A stretch of DNA of 64,000 nucleotides from Prevotella sp. UBA4339 (lineage in GTDB: Bacteria; Bacteroidota; Bacteroidia; Bacteroidales; Bacteroidaceae). Both the position numbers and the translations under genes were made by a program. How positions within the stretch are numbered: position 1 is the first letter of the stretch; each line of letters starts with the position of its first letter. The DNA lies in NCBI GenBank assembly GCA_002393725.1, contig DGTJ01000096.1, positions 14,482-78,481 on the forward strand. Direction: 5' to 3'. The notes beneath the pieces are model-generated. The model was given only the letters and a program-made list of their open reading frames with translations, ran no database searches and was not told the DNA's origin. Of the stretch, positions 25,053 to 32,936 are shown one piece after another.

Positions 25053-25174
25053 GAGGGAGGTATGAGGGAGGTATAAGGGAGGTATGAGGGAGGTATCCCG
25101 CACATACCTCCCTCTGCGAAACCCCTCTGTACAAAGGCGTTTCGAGAGATTTAGGGAGGTATCCGCCTATTTTG
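25053..25174. repeat. right arm of the inverted repeat flanking the VapE-like gene
   Basis: Reverse complement of 23553-23663, with four instead of three 11-bp TMATACCTCCC units; mismatches are few (a GGCC/GGGG pair, CAAAG/CAGAG, AGCGAGA/TGCGGGA). It can fold into the same inner hairpin. The arms and gene together span about 1.6 kb. Confidence 0.88.
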
Positions 25175-25310
25175 CAATAATATCCACTTATCTGGCAATA
25201 ACAACCACTTATCAGGCAATAACAACCACTTATCTGAAAATAAGTGGCTACCATTAAAGGTAGCAATTGTTACCATTAATGGTAGCAATCGCCAGCATTA
25301 ATGGTGATGC
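25172..25310. repeat. two further tandem arrays (21-bp and 22-bp units)
   Basis: Three 21-bp units of the form TGGCAATAACAACCACTTAT plus C (25172-25234) are followed by a hairpin CCACTTATC...AATAAGTGG. Then come about 2.8 units of 22 bp with the palindromic core TACCATTAATGGTA (25249-25310). No gene is seen in 25311-25566; it holds more short palindromic motifs (TTCCCACGTTGGGG, ACTCCCCAGTGAGGGAG). Confidence 0.8.
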
Positions 25311-25476
25311 ATACTTATTCACACCTGCATAAATATTCACTGCGCTGTAAGAATTTTCTGCTACGCCTAAGAGAAAATATTCCCACGTTGGGGAAAAATT
25401 ACTCCCCAGTGAGGGAGAAAAGTAATCCCGCCCCCGATGATGTTACGGTCCACTTAGCCACTGCAGCATGCATAAA

Positions 25477-25498
25477 CATTCACTCAAAGAGCACAAAA
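25477..25498 (+). repeat. 22-bp direct repeat, left copy
   Basis: CATTCACTCAAAGAGCACAA plus AA, identical to 26549-26570. The two copies bracket toxin-antitoxin pair 3 and the REP-like element. Confidence 0.8.
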
Positions 25499-25566
25499 AA
25501 AGATCAAAGACCCATGATCGTTCCGTTTCACGCTCGAAGGTAGGCTGCATCTCGGGACCAAAAAAT

Positions 25567-25669
25567 AAATGCGATTCTGAAGATTTTGATTAGATTAACA
25601 ATCAAAATCGTGTATTTCACTCGATTTTCACTATCTTTGCAACCGAAACCAAACATGTTAGGATTATGA
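25567..25669 (+). promoter_or_regulatory. promoter, palindromic operator and MLGL leader of toxin-antitoxin pair 3
   Basis: About 90% identical to 14096-14199: the same GATTTTGAT...ATCAAAATC palindrome, a -7 box TATCTTTG at about 25633-25640 and the leader ATGTTAGGATTATGA at 25655-25669 overlapping the antitoxin start. Confidence 0.7.
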
Positions 25670-25920
25670 CGACAATACAGTTGAACAATCTCTGGACGTA
25701 TATCCAAGGGATGGCATTAAAGAAAAAGGATCGCGAGTGGCTGGCAGGAAAGCTGCTGGAGCCTACCGCTGACGATGCCAAGACCGCACAGCAGAAGGCG
25801 TATGTGAAGGAATCATTGTACCGCGCACTCGATGAGGTGGAACGTGCCAAGCTGGGTGAGCACAAGATGATGACGGAGGAAGAGTTCCTTGAGGGACTCA
25901 AGAAGGAGGGCATCGGATGA
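25666..25920 (+). CDS. antitoxin of RelE-type pair 3
   Basis: 84 residues. The N-terminus MTTIQLNNLWTYIQGMALKK resembles that of pair 1 (MTxIQL then a helix), after which the two diverge. The C-terminal half is helical and acidic (ALDEVERAKLGEHKMMTEEE) and should wrap the toxin. The stop overlaps the toxin ATG as ATGA. The shared N-terminus and shared palindrome suggest a common operator-binding mode with pair 1. Confidence 0.8.
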   Translation: MTTIQLNNLWTYIQGMALKKKDREWLAGKLLEPTADDAKTAQQKAYVKESLYRALDEVERAKLGEHKMMTEEEFLEGLKKEGIG

Positions 25921-26252
25921 ATGTAAAGATAATCCCCTCTGTGGAGTTCGACCGCCAGTTCAAGCGGCTGGCCAAAAAGTACAAGTCACTGTTGGATGAC
26001 TACCTTACTTTTAGTAAAGAACTCAAGGAGAACCCTCTGCAGGGGGCGGCACTCGGCCGTGGCGTGCGCAAGATTCGCATGGCCATCGGCTCGAAAGGCA
26101 AGGGCAAGAGCGGTGGCGCCCGTGTGCTGACGCTGACCGTGCTGGTAAGCGAAGATGCTGATGTGACGCTGCTTACTATCTACGACAAGGACGAGATAGA
26201 CAACGTGTCGGACGAGTACATCCGCTGGCTTATCAGTGTAGCCGGTAAGTAG
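25917..26252 (+). CDS. RelE/ParE-family toxin
   Basis: 111 residues. VKIIPSVEFDRQFKRLAKKY is the typical first strand and helix of RelE-type toxins. KELKENPLQGAALGRGVRKI and RMAIGSKGKGKSGGARVLTL form the basic beta sheet, and LLTIYDKDEIDNVSD is the usual C-terminal strand. It probably blocks translation by cutting mRNA on the ribosome or, if ParE-like, poisons gyrase; the sequence alone does not decide. Confidence 0.88.
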   Translation: MNVKIIPSVEFDRQFKRLAKKYKSLLDDYLTFSKELKENPLQGAALGRGVRKIRMAIGSKGKGKSGGARVLTLTVLVSEDADVTLLTIYDKDEIDNVSDEYIRWLISVAGK

Positions 26253-26283
26253 CCCTTTCATGTTAGGCTCACACGGGGGCTCT

Positions 26284-26401
26284 TACCTTTGCAGCCTGTA
26301 TGGACAGTCTTGACTATATTTTCGGCCTCGCGGCACTGGCGTACATCGTGACAAGATCAGAGGTCATTGATCTTTTTTTCATTTGGGTCAGGGGACTTTG
26401 A
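26284..26401 (+). pseudogene. truncated gene start with its own promoter
   Basis: A -7 box TACCTTTG (26284-26291) precedes ATG 26300 by 8 nt. The frame MDSLDYIFGLAALAYIVTR is hydrophobic, then runs into the REP-like sequence and stops at 26401. It looks like the first 20 codons of a membrane or exported protein cut by the element. Confidence 0.3.
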
Positions 26402-26540
26402 CCCACTCAAACAATTGCCGAGACTACCAAATAAATAGTGGTTTTTTCGTATCTTTGCCCGCGTATTTAAATTAATGAAAGGAATGAATAACATCTGTAG
26501 TATCAACCAAAAGTGGGTCAGAGAACCGTCCCCGTGATCA
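26376..26540. mobile_element. REP/MITE-like element
   Basis: It begins GGGTCAGGGGACTTTGACCC and ends GTGGGTCAGAGAACCGTCCC then CGTGATCA, so GGGTCA/TGACCC ends face each other. The AGAACCGTCCCCGTGAT motif recurs at 63668-63685. Such GGGGACGGTTCT motifs are known around REP-associated transposases in many phyla. No transposase is inside; a short frame MKGMNNICSINQKWV runs into the end. Confidence 0.55.
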
Positions 26541-26548
26541 AGCGTGAT

Positions 26549-26570
26549 CATTCACTCAAAGAGCACAAAA
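26549..26570 (+). repeat. 22-bp direct repeat, right copy
   Basis: Identical to 25477-25498. Confidence 0.8.
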
Positions 26571-26654
26571 GCCCCGTCACTATCGTGCCCTGAGAGAAAA
26601 AAATGGAAAATATGCTTGCAAAATTCACAAAATCTTCGTAACTTAGCACCCGAA

Positions 26655-27800
26655 ATGAGAGAGATGCAATTCGCAGCCATAGTGCTGACGATGTCGATGG
26701 CCATGATCCTGATGACCATGCTGCCCGCCGAGGTGAAGGATGACCGTGTGGCCAACCGCTCACGCTGGTGGATGGCTGGTGCACTGCTGCTGCTCACGGT
26801 GCAGTTCCTGCTGCAATACCTGCTGGGATTGCGCCAGGAGGGCGTGGTGCAGGCAGTGATGCTCAATCTGATATGCTTCGTGCCCTGCTCGATGCTGCTC
26901 TCTATGAGCGTGCTCAACCTGCAGTTGCAGGGTCGCCCCCTGCATAGAGACTGGGCCGTAGGCGGAGCTGTCACACTGTGCATATCGGGCGGTTTCGCCA
27001 TACTCGCACTGCTGCAGCAGAGCCATGCCGTCAGCCTCGACACGGGCAGTCTGCTGCGCATAGAGGTGGCAGGCAGCATCGTCTATGCCGCCCTGCAGCT
27101 GTACTACGGCCTTCGCATCGGCCGCCAGCTGCGGAAGATGGAGCAGGCACTCGACGACTACTATGCCCAGGAGCAGCCCGGCCTGCTGCGCTGGATGAAG
27201 GTGAGCATCGGCGGCCTGCTCGCACTGGCCCTCACCGTGCCCGCATTCATCTTCCTGCAGGGATTGCCGCTGGCGCTCTATGGAGTGTTCTTCGTCGTGG
27301 CCATCGTCTACCTGTGGTTCAGCATGGTGCGCTATATCATCTCTGAAGAGAGCCGTCGCATGAAGGAGGCAGCCGGCAGCGAGCAGACGGAGCAGGACGA
27401 GGAGCAAGCCCTCAGCGATGAGGCACTCGCCCCGGCCGCTGACGGCTCTGCCGAAGCAGCTCGCAGTCTGGTGGAGGACAAAGTGGTCCAGTGGACAGAG
27501 CGTAAGGGCTACCTGAAACAGGGACTCACCAAGAAGCAGGTGGCAGAGGCCATGCAGCTGTCCGACAATCAGCTTGGAGAATGGATCAGGGCGCAGGGAT
27601 ACAAGTCGTTCAGACAGTGGATGAACACGCTGTGCATCGAAGAGGCCACACGGCAGCTGTCGACGCACGGCGACTTCAACATCGGATCGATAGCCGACCT
27701 CTGCGGCATCAGCCGGTCACACTTCCACCGGCTGTTCAGACAGTACACCGGCACCACTCCGGCCCAATATCAAAAACTAACCCTGGAGAGAAAGCAATGA
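26655..27800 (+). CDS. AraC-family regulator with N-terminal membrane domain
   Basis: 381 residues from ATG 26655, preceded by a weak -7-like TAACTTAG. The first 215 residues contain about seven hydrophobic spans ([20 protein letters not shown], then [16 protein letters not shown] and others), followed by an acidic linker. The C-terminal 100 residues are an AraC DNA-binding domain with two helix-turn-helices ([40 protein letters not shown]). It is a membrane-bound regulator, possibly sensing an envelope signal. It overlaps the patatin remnant as ATGA, so the two once formed an operon. Confidence 0.88.
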   Translation: MREMQFAAIVLTMSMAMILMTMLPAEVKDDRVANRSRWWMAGALLLLTVQFLLQYLLGLRQEGVVQAVMLNLICFVPCSMLLSMSVLNLQLQGRPLHRDWAVGGAVTLCISGGFAILALLQQSHAVSLDTGSLLRIEVAGSIVYAALQLYYGLRIGRQLRKMEQALDDYYAQEQPGLLRWMKVSIGGLLALALTVPAFIFLQGLPLALYGVFFVVAIVYLWFSMVRYIISEESRRMKEAAGSEQTEQDEEQALSDEALAPAADGSAEAARSLVEDKVVQWTERKGYLKQGLTKKQVAEAMQLSDNQLGEWIRAQGYKSFRQWMNTLCIEEATRQLSTHGDFNIGSIADLCGISRSHFHRLFRQYTGTTPAQYQKLTLERKQ

Positions 27801-28106
27801 AGTATACGATGAAGAAATCACTGACGCTCAACTGCGCATTATTCATCTTGCGCTGTGCATTATATCTGGCTCCCGTGCTGATGTGTGCGGCAGCAAGTGC
27901 CGAAGAACTGCTGCCGCGCGACCAAACGGCTGCAAAGGCGCACGACAAGGCTAAGCACAGGAAGAAGGTGGCAGTGGTGCTCAGCGGCGGCGGTGCCAAG
28001 GGCATGGCCCACATCGGAGTGCTGAAGGTGCTGGAGAAGGCGGGCATACCTGTCGACATCGTCACGGAAGGCATACTTCTACCTGAACCTCGGATATGAA
28101 TTTTAG
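27797..28106 (+). pseudogene. internally deleted patatin-like phospholipase (outer-membrane, type Vd-like)
   Basis: The frame opens with a signal peptide ([20 protein letters not shown]) and the patatin start [20 protein letters not shown], which includes the oxyanion-hole GGGAKG. It continues to VDIVTEG where GTSMG, the nucleophile box, should follow, but the sequence jumps. In frame it stops at 28099. In another frame [10 protein letters not shown] and TAG (28104-28106) follow, a typical beta-barrel C-terminus of these proteins. So about 600 codons are missing between the patatin N-terminus and the barrel end, with a frame change at the join. Confidence 0.75.
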
Positions 28107-28130
28107 ATTTAATTATAATAATTAAGTATT

Positions 28131-29108
28131 ATGAGCAAGATTAAGACTATCGGTATTTTGACGTCGGGTGGCGATGCTCCCGGCATGAATGCGGCAATAC
28201 GCGCCGTGACACGTGCAGGTATCTACAACCAGTTTAAGATCAAGGGCATCTATCGTGGATTCGACGGTCTCATCAAGGGTGAGATAAAGGACTTCACCAC
28301 TGAGGATGTGAGCGGTATTATCACCCGAGGCGGCACCATACTGAAGACAGCCCGCTCGAAGGAGTTTATGACGCCCGAAGGTCGCCAGAAGGCTTACGAG
28401 ACCTGCCAGCAGCACGGCATCGACGCACTGGTGGTGATAGGTGGTAACGGATCGCTGACAGGAGCCTGGAACTTCGGAGTGGAGTTCGACTATCCCGTCA
28501 TCGGACTGCCCGGCACCATCGACAACGACCTCTACGGCACTGATGCCACTATCGGATACGACACTACGATGAACACCATCATGGAGTGTGTGGACCGCAT
28601 CCGTGACACTGCCAACTCCCACGAGCGCATCTTCTTCGTCGAGGTGATGGGGCGCGATGCCGGTTTCCTGGCTCAGAACTGCGCTATAGCCTGCGGTGCC
28701 GAAGCTGCTATCGTGCCTGAGGAGACAACCGACGTAGACCAGCTGGCTGCATTCATGGGCAGAGGCATAAGAAAGTCGAAGAAGTCGTGTATCGTCATCG
28801 TGTCAGAGAGTCCCAAGTGCGGTGCCCTCTACTATGCAGACCGCGTGAAGAATGAGTTCCCGGAGTTCGATGTGCGCGTGTCTATTCTCGGACACCTGCA
28901 GCGAGGAGGCTCGCCCTCAGCACGCGACCGCATACTGGCAAGCTGTATGGGCGTGGGAGCCATTGAGGCTTTCATCCAGGGACAGCGTAATGTCATGATA
29001 GGATACCGAATGAACGAGATAGTGTACGTGCCTTTCTCAGAGTGCATCCGCACCGACAAGCGTTTCGACAAGAGACTTATCAGTGTGCTGGATGAGTTGA
29101 GTATTTAG
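28131..29108 (+). CDS. pfkA: 6-phosphofructokinase
   Basis: 325 residues, the usual size. [51 protein letters not shown] (catalytic Asp pair in TIDND) and [15 protein letters not shown] identify PfkA. It phosphorylates fructose 6-phosphate in glycolysis. The Mg-ATP loop reads GGNGS where E. coli has GGDGS; the Gly that marks ATP over pyrophosphate users (GGxGS, not GGxD) is retained. A single gene followed by a heptad repeat array. Confidence 0.93.
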   Translation: MSKIKTIGILTSGGDAPGMNAAIRAVTRAGIYNQFKIKGIYRGFDGLIKGEIKDFTTEDVSGIITRGGTILKTARSKEFMTPEGRQKAYETCQQHGIDALVVIGGNGSLTGAWNFGVEFDYPVIGLPGTIDNDLYGTDATIGYDTTMNTIMECVDRIRDTANSHERIFFVEVMGRDAGFLAQNCAIACGAEAAIVPEETTDVDQLAAFMGRGIRKSKKSCIVIVSESPKCGALYYADRVKNEFPEFDVRVSILGHLQRGGSPSARDRILASCMGVGAIEAFIQGQRNVMIGYRMNEIVYVPFSECIRTDKRFDKRLISVLDELSI

Positions 29109-29109
29109 T

Positions 29110-29193
29110 GTGGAATGTGGAATGTGGAATGTGGAATGAGGAATGTGGAATGTGGAATGTGGAATGAGGAATGTGAAATGAGGAATGTGAATT
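29110..29193 (+). repeat. heptanucleotide array GTGGAAT, 12 units
   Basis: Twelve 7-bp units (GTGGAAT with GAGGAAT and GTGAAAT variants) run from just after pfkA into the signal-peptide start of the GH31 gene. Each in-frame ATG there comes from a repeat unit. Shorter arrays of the same unit lie near 1252-1270, 32883-32936 and 55498-55534. Confidence 0.85.
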
Positions 29194-31592
29194 ATGCATT
29201 GTGCATTGCGCTTTTTGCATTATGCATCGGGTATTGTACGGCGGGATTTGCACAGGAGGTGAAGGTGGAGTTCTTTACGCCAGGTATTGTACATGTCGTA
29301 AAGGGACAGCCTACAAAGTCGCTGGTGGTCATCGCTCAGCCTGAAGAGGTGGCAGTAGCCAGGAAAGGAAACTCCTGGACGAGTAGTGAACTGACCGTGA
29401 GGCAGGACGCAAAGGGTAACCTGACCTTCCTGACAGCAAAAGGAAAGGTGCTGCTCAGAGAAAAGGGCTGCGACGTGGCTGAGGTGAGCCAGACTTTCAC
29501 CCTCGACAAGGACGAGGCAATCTACGGACTTGGCACCATTCAGAACGGCAAGATGAATCGTCGCGGTGAGAAGAAGCGTATGGAGCAGTCGAACCTCGAG
29601 GACTTCCAGAGCGTTGTGCAGTCGATAAAGGGCTGGGGCATATATTGGGAGAACTACTCTCCGACTCTCTTCGAAGACAATGCCAACGGCATGACCTTCA
29701 ACTCTGAGGCAGGGGAGGGTATCGACTACTATTTCATGTATGGCGGCTCTGCCGACGGAGTGATTGCACAGATGCGCCATCTCTCTGGCAACGTGCCGAT
29801 GTTCCCTCTGTGGACGTACGGCTTCTGGCAGTCGAAGGAGAGATATAAGACTGCTGCTGAGACGGAGAGCATAGTGGATAAGTATCGTGAGCTGCAAGTG
29901 CCTCTCGACGGTATCATACAGGACTGGCAGTATTGGGGTTCCAACTATCTGTGGAATGCTATGGACTTCCTGGCAGAAGACTTTGCCAAGGGACCTCAGA
30001 TGATAAAGAATGTCCACGATAAGCATGCTCACTTCATGATCTCTATCTGGGCAAGTTTCGGACCCCAGACTCAGCAGTTCCGTGAACTTGATGAGAAGGG
30101 TCTCCTGCTGCCTATCGAGACATGGCCGCAGAGTGGTCTCTCGCATATCTGGCCTCCACGTATGGACTATCCGTCGGGCGTAAAGGTGTACGATGCATTC
30201 AGCCCTGAGGCACGCGCTATCTATTGGAGATATCTTAAGAAACTGTATGACTATGGTACTGATGCCTGGTGGATGGACTCTACCGACCCAGACTTCTTCA
30301 ATCCTCGTGAGAGCGATTACGGGCATAAGGTCTATGGAGGCACATGGCGCTCGCAGCGTAATGCGTTCCCTCTGGAGACCGTTCGAGGCATCTATCAGTC
30401 GCAGCGCCAGTCAGCTGACACCCAACCTCTGTCACCCAACAGTTCTAAACGAGTATTCATCATGACCCGTAGTAGTTTTGCAGGTCAGCAGCACTATGGC
30501 TCAAACATGTGGAGCGGCGATGTGGCTTCATCGTGGGACATGCTTCGCAAACAAGTGCCAGCAGGACTGAGCTTCTCGCTGACGGGGAATCCTAACTTCA
30601 ATACCGATATCGGGGGATTCTTCTGCGGGGCGTATAATACACGTGGATCTGGCTCTGCACCAAGGAATCCTCAGTTCCAGGAGCTGTACGTGCGATGGAT
30701 GCAGTATGGATTGTTCTGTCCTGTGTTCCGCAGTCACGGTGCCGATGCTCCTCGTGAGATATGGCAGTTCGGAAAGAAGGGCGAGCCCGTTTACGATGCC
30801 ATCGAGAAAATGATTCGCCTGCGATATCGCCTTATACCTTATTTATATAGCACCGCATGGCAGGTTACTTCTGCCAATGAGAGCTATCTGCGACCTCTCT
30901 TCAGTGACTTCGCTGACGACAGGAAGGTGTGGAACACCACAGATGAGTTTATGTTCGGACGCAGCATCCTTGCAGCTCCTATTGTTGACCCGCAGTACAC
31001 TGGGGAGAAAATCATCAAGGAAGATGCGATGACAGGATGGGATAAGAAGGAGGAAGGAGAAAGGAGTAAGGAGGAAGGAAAAAGGAGTAAGGAGGAAGGA
31101 GAAAGGAGTAAGGAGAAAGGAAAAATGACTGACTGGAGTGCTTCGAGGACGGCTGTGAAGTATCTGCCGAAGGGCGCTCTGTGGTATGACTTCTGGACAA
31201 ACAAAGCATATAAGGGCGGACAGAGCATCACTATAGAGACCTCTTTCGACCGTGTGCCGATGTTCGTACGTGCAGGAAGCATCCTGCCCCTTGGACCTGA
31301 GATGCAGTATGTGGGAGAGAAACCTTGGGACAACCTTGAAATGCGTATATATCCTGGAGCTGACGGCCACTTCACACTCTATGAGGATGAGGGCGATGGA
31401 TACAACTATGAGAAGGGGGTATATACTACTATCGACTTCCACTGGAACAACAAGACTCGTACACTTTATATCAGTGACCGGAAAGGTGAGTATCCTGGTA
31501 TGATAAATAACCGCCGCTTCACCATCGTGCTTCCTGATGGCACAACGACATCAGTAGACTACGACGGGAAGTCAAAGTCGGTTAATCTTTAA
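29178..31592 (+). CDS. GH31 family alpha-glycosidase (alpha-xylosidase/alpha-glucosidase type)
   Basis: 804 residues from ATG 29178 (825 from 29115, which reads through heptads). The signal peptide NYALCIALFALCIGYCTAGF is itself built from an ATTATGCATTG-type repeat. GH31 features: N-domain (EAIYGLGTIQNGKMNRRGEK), nucleophile Asp in WWMDSTDPDF, acid/base Asp in WSGDVASSWD, then a beta-sandwich and a DUF5110-type C-domain. It should release alpha-linked xylose or glucose in the periplasm. A 27-residue insert of KEEGERSKEEGKRSKEEGER type is encoded by a heptad array (31049-31125) in a C-terminal loop. Confidence 0.9.
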   Translation: MRNVNYALCIALFALCIGYCTAGFAQEVKVEFFTPGIVHVVKGQPTKSLVVIAQPEEVAVARKGNSWTSSELTVRQDAKGNLTFLTAKGKVLLREKGCDVAEVSQTFTLDKDEAIYGLGTIQNGKMNRRGEKKRMEQSNLEDFQSVVQSIKGWGIYWENYSPTLFEDNANGMTFNSEAGEGIDYYFMYGGSADGVIAQMRHLSGNVPMFPLWTYGFWQSKERYKTAAETESIVDKYRELQVPLDGIIQDWQYWGSNYLWNAMDFLAEDFAKGPQMIKNVHDKHAHFMISIWASFGPQTQQFRELDEKGLLLPIETWPQSGLSHIWPPRMDYPSGVKVYDAFSPEARAIYWRYLKKLYDYGTDAWWMDSTDPDFFNPRESDYGHKVYGGTWRSQRNAFPLETVRGIYQSQRQSADTQPLSPNSSKRVFIMTRSSFAGQQHYGSNMWSGDVASSWDMLRKQVPAGLSFSLTGNPNFNTDIGGFFCGAYNTRGSGSAPRNPQFQELYVRWMQYGLFCPVFRSHGADAPREIWQFGKKGEPVYDAIEKMIRLRYRLIPYLYSTAWQVTSANESYLRPLFSDFADDRKVWNTTDEFMFGRSILAAPIVDPQYTGEKIIKEDAMTGWDKKEEGERSKEEGKRSKEEGERSKEKGKMTDWSASRTAVKYLPKGALWYDFWTNKAYKGGQSITIETSFDRVPMFVRAGSILPLGPEMQYVGEKPWDNLEMRIYPGADGHFTLYEDEGDGYNYEKGVYTTIDFHWNNKTRTLYISDRKGEYPGMINNRRFTIVLPDGTTTSVDYDGKSKSVNL
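31049..31125 (+). repeat. heptanucleotide array GGAGNAA inside the GH31 gene, 11 units
   Basis: Eleven exact 7-bp units (GGAGGAA, GGAGAAA, GGAGTAA, GGAAAAA). Because 7 is not a multiple of 3, gain or loss of one unit would shift the frame. Confidence 0.88.
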
Positions 31593-31606
31593 TACTGAGT
31601 CGCACA

Positions 31607-32557
31607 ATGCGTTATACTGCTGCATTTCCTGAATGTGCATTCTTGCTGGCTCTCCTGCTCTCGATGACCGCATGTCATAATAATGGCAAAGCTGTCACTG
31701 TGGCTCTCACTCCAGAGCAGGAGCTGCTGGCAGAAATCAATAATATCGATAGCGTAACATTTCAAACGATTGTCAATCCTGACTCTGTAGAAGGTTTTGA
31801 CAAGTTGTCAACCTTGTCTGCAGAGGCATGGATGCTCATTGATGACTCTACGGGGATGGTCATCAGTCAGAAGTATGCCAACGAACCTCAGTATATGGCC
31901 TCACTCACCAAGATGATGACTTGTCTGCTGGCTCTTGAGAATGGTAATATGGCTGATACCGTTGAGATAACCAAAGATGTCTTCATCAACAGGAATTCGA
32001 GGGTAAGACTGGGTGAGCGCTATCTGCTGGGCAACCTGATATATGAAATGATGCTGCAGAGCGACAACGATGCCGCCTATGCCATAGCAAAGCACCTGGC
32101 GGGCGACACCCTGAAGTTCTGTGAGATCATGAACGAAAAGGCTGCATATATCGGCATGTCAAACACGCACTTTGCCAATCCTAACGGTATGCCAAACATT
32201 AATAACTATAGTACAGCCTGCGACCTTATCCGGCTGGCTCGCTATAGCATGCGCGACAGTGCATTTGCAACTGTCGTAGGTACTGTTTACAAGGACGTGC
32301 CGCTTGTCGATGGCAGGCATATGGCATGCTACAACACTAACGTGCTGCTGAATAAATATCAGGGGTGTATCGGCATCAAGACAGGATTTACCCGTCAGGC
32401 AGGTAACTGTCTGGCTTCTGCTGCCACCCGCGACGGCATCACCCTATATCTTATACTGCTCAACAGTCGTAGCAGATCGTCGCGCTTCAATGAGTCGGCC
32501 ATTTTGCTCGACTATGGCTTCAAGGCCATGAAGGCTTTTCGTGCCCTCAGACCTTGA
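31607..32557 (+). CDS. D-alanyl-D-alanine carboxypeptidase (S11), lipoprotein
   Basis: 316 residues. A lipobox LSMTAC at about 18-23 gives a lipid-anchored periplasmic protein. The penicillin-binding triad is complete: SLTK (in YMASLTKMMT), SDN (in MLQSDNDAAYAIAK) and KTG (in GIKTGFTRQAGNC). It trims the terminal D-Ala from peptidoglycan stem peptides. There is no C-terminal PBP5 domain or amphipathic anchor, which the lipid anchor replaces. It follows GH31 by 14 nt. Confidence 0.9.
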   Translation: MRYTAAFPECAFLLALLLSMTACHNNGKAVTVALTPEQELLAEINNIDSVTFQTIVNPDSVEGFDKLSTLSAEAWMLIDDSTGMVISQKYANEPQYMASLTKMMTCLLALENGNMADTVEITKDVFINRNSRVRLGERYLLGNLIYEMMLQSDNDAAYAIAKHLAGDTLKFCEIMNEKAAYIGMSNTHFANPNGMPNINNYSTACDLIRLARYSMRDSAFATVVGTVYKDVPLVDGRHMACYNTNVLLNKYQGCIGIKTGFTRQAGNCLASAATRDGITLYLILLNSRSRSSRFNESAILLDYGFKAMKAFRALRP

Positions 32558-32565
32558 AGCGGGAG

Positions 32566-32880
32566 TTATGCGTCGCCTTTAGGCATAAAAGGTGAGATGG
32601 TGCGAGGCTCCTGATTGGGAATCTTTATCTCACCAAACTCACGCTCGTAGCGGAAGATGTTCTCCTGAAGAGCTCCAAGCAGGCGCTTTGCATGCTCTGG
32701 AGCCAGGATGACGCGACTCTTAACCTGAGCCTTGGGCACTCCTGGGAGCACTCGGGCAAAGTCGATCACGAAATCACTTGAGCCATGGGTGATGATGGCG
32801 AAATTAGCATATTCACCCTGTGCCACGTCTACTGGCAGTTCTATCTGCAGGCCTTGCTGCTTGTCATCGTTCTGAGGCAT
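32566..32880 (-). CDS. DUF3467 family protein
   Basis: 104 residues from ATG 32880; the longer frame to 32937 reads only heptad repeats. The order of GEYANFAIITHGSSDFVIDF, ARVLPGVPKAQVKSRVILAP and EHAKRLLGALQENIFRYE matches DUF3467, small cytoplasmic proteins of unknown function common in Bacteroidota. Convergent with the carboxypeptidase gene. Confidence 0.85.
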   Translation of the reverse strand: MPQNDDKQQGLQIELPVDVAQGEYANFAIITHGSSDFVIDFARVLPGVPKAQVKSRVILAPEHAKRLLGALQENIFRYEREFGEIKIPNQEPRTISPFMPKGDA

Positions 32881-32882
32881 TG

Positions 32883-32936
32883 TTGGAATGTTAAATGTGG
32901 AATGAGGAATGAGGAATGTGGAATGAGAAATGTGCA
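32883..32936 (-). repeat. degenerate heptad array between GH3 and DUF3467
   Basis: Six to seven GTGGAAT/GAGGAAT-type units fill the gap between the two genes. Confidence 0.7.

Noticed and set aside
25301..25543. 80-codon forward frame
   Set aside because: It crosses several short palindromic repeats and the 22-bp direct repeat, has no promoter and no homology-like pattern.
30843..31442. 199-codon reverse frame opposite GH31
   Set aside because: Stop-free only because the heptad array has no stops on this strand; no coding character.
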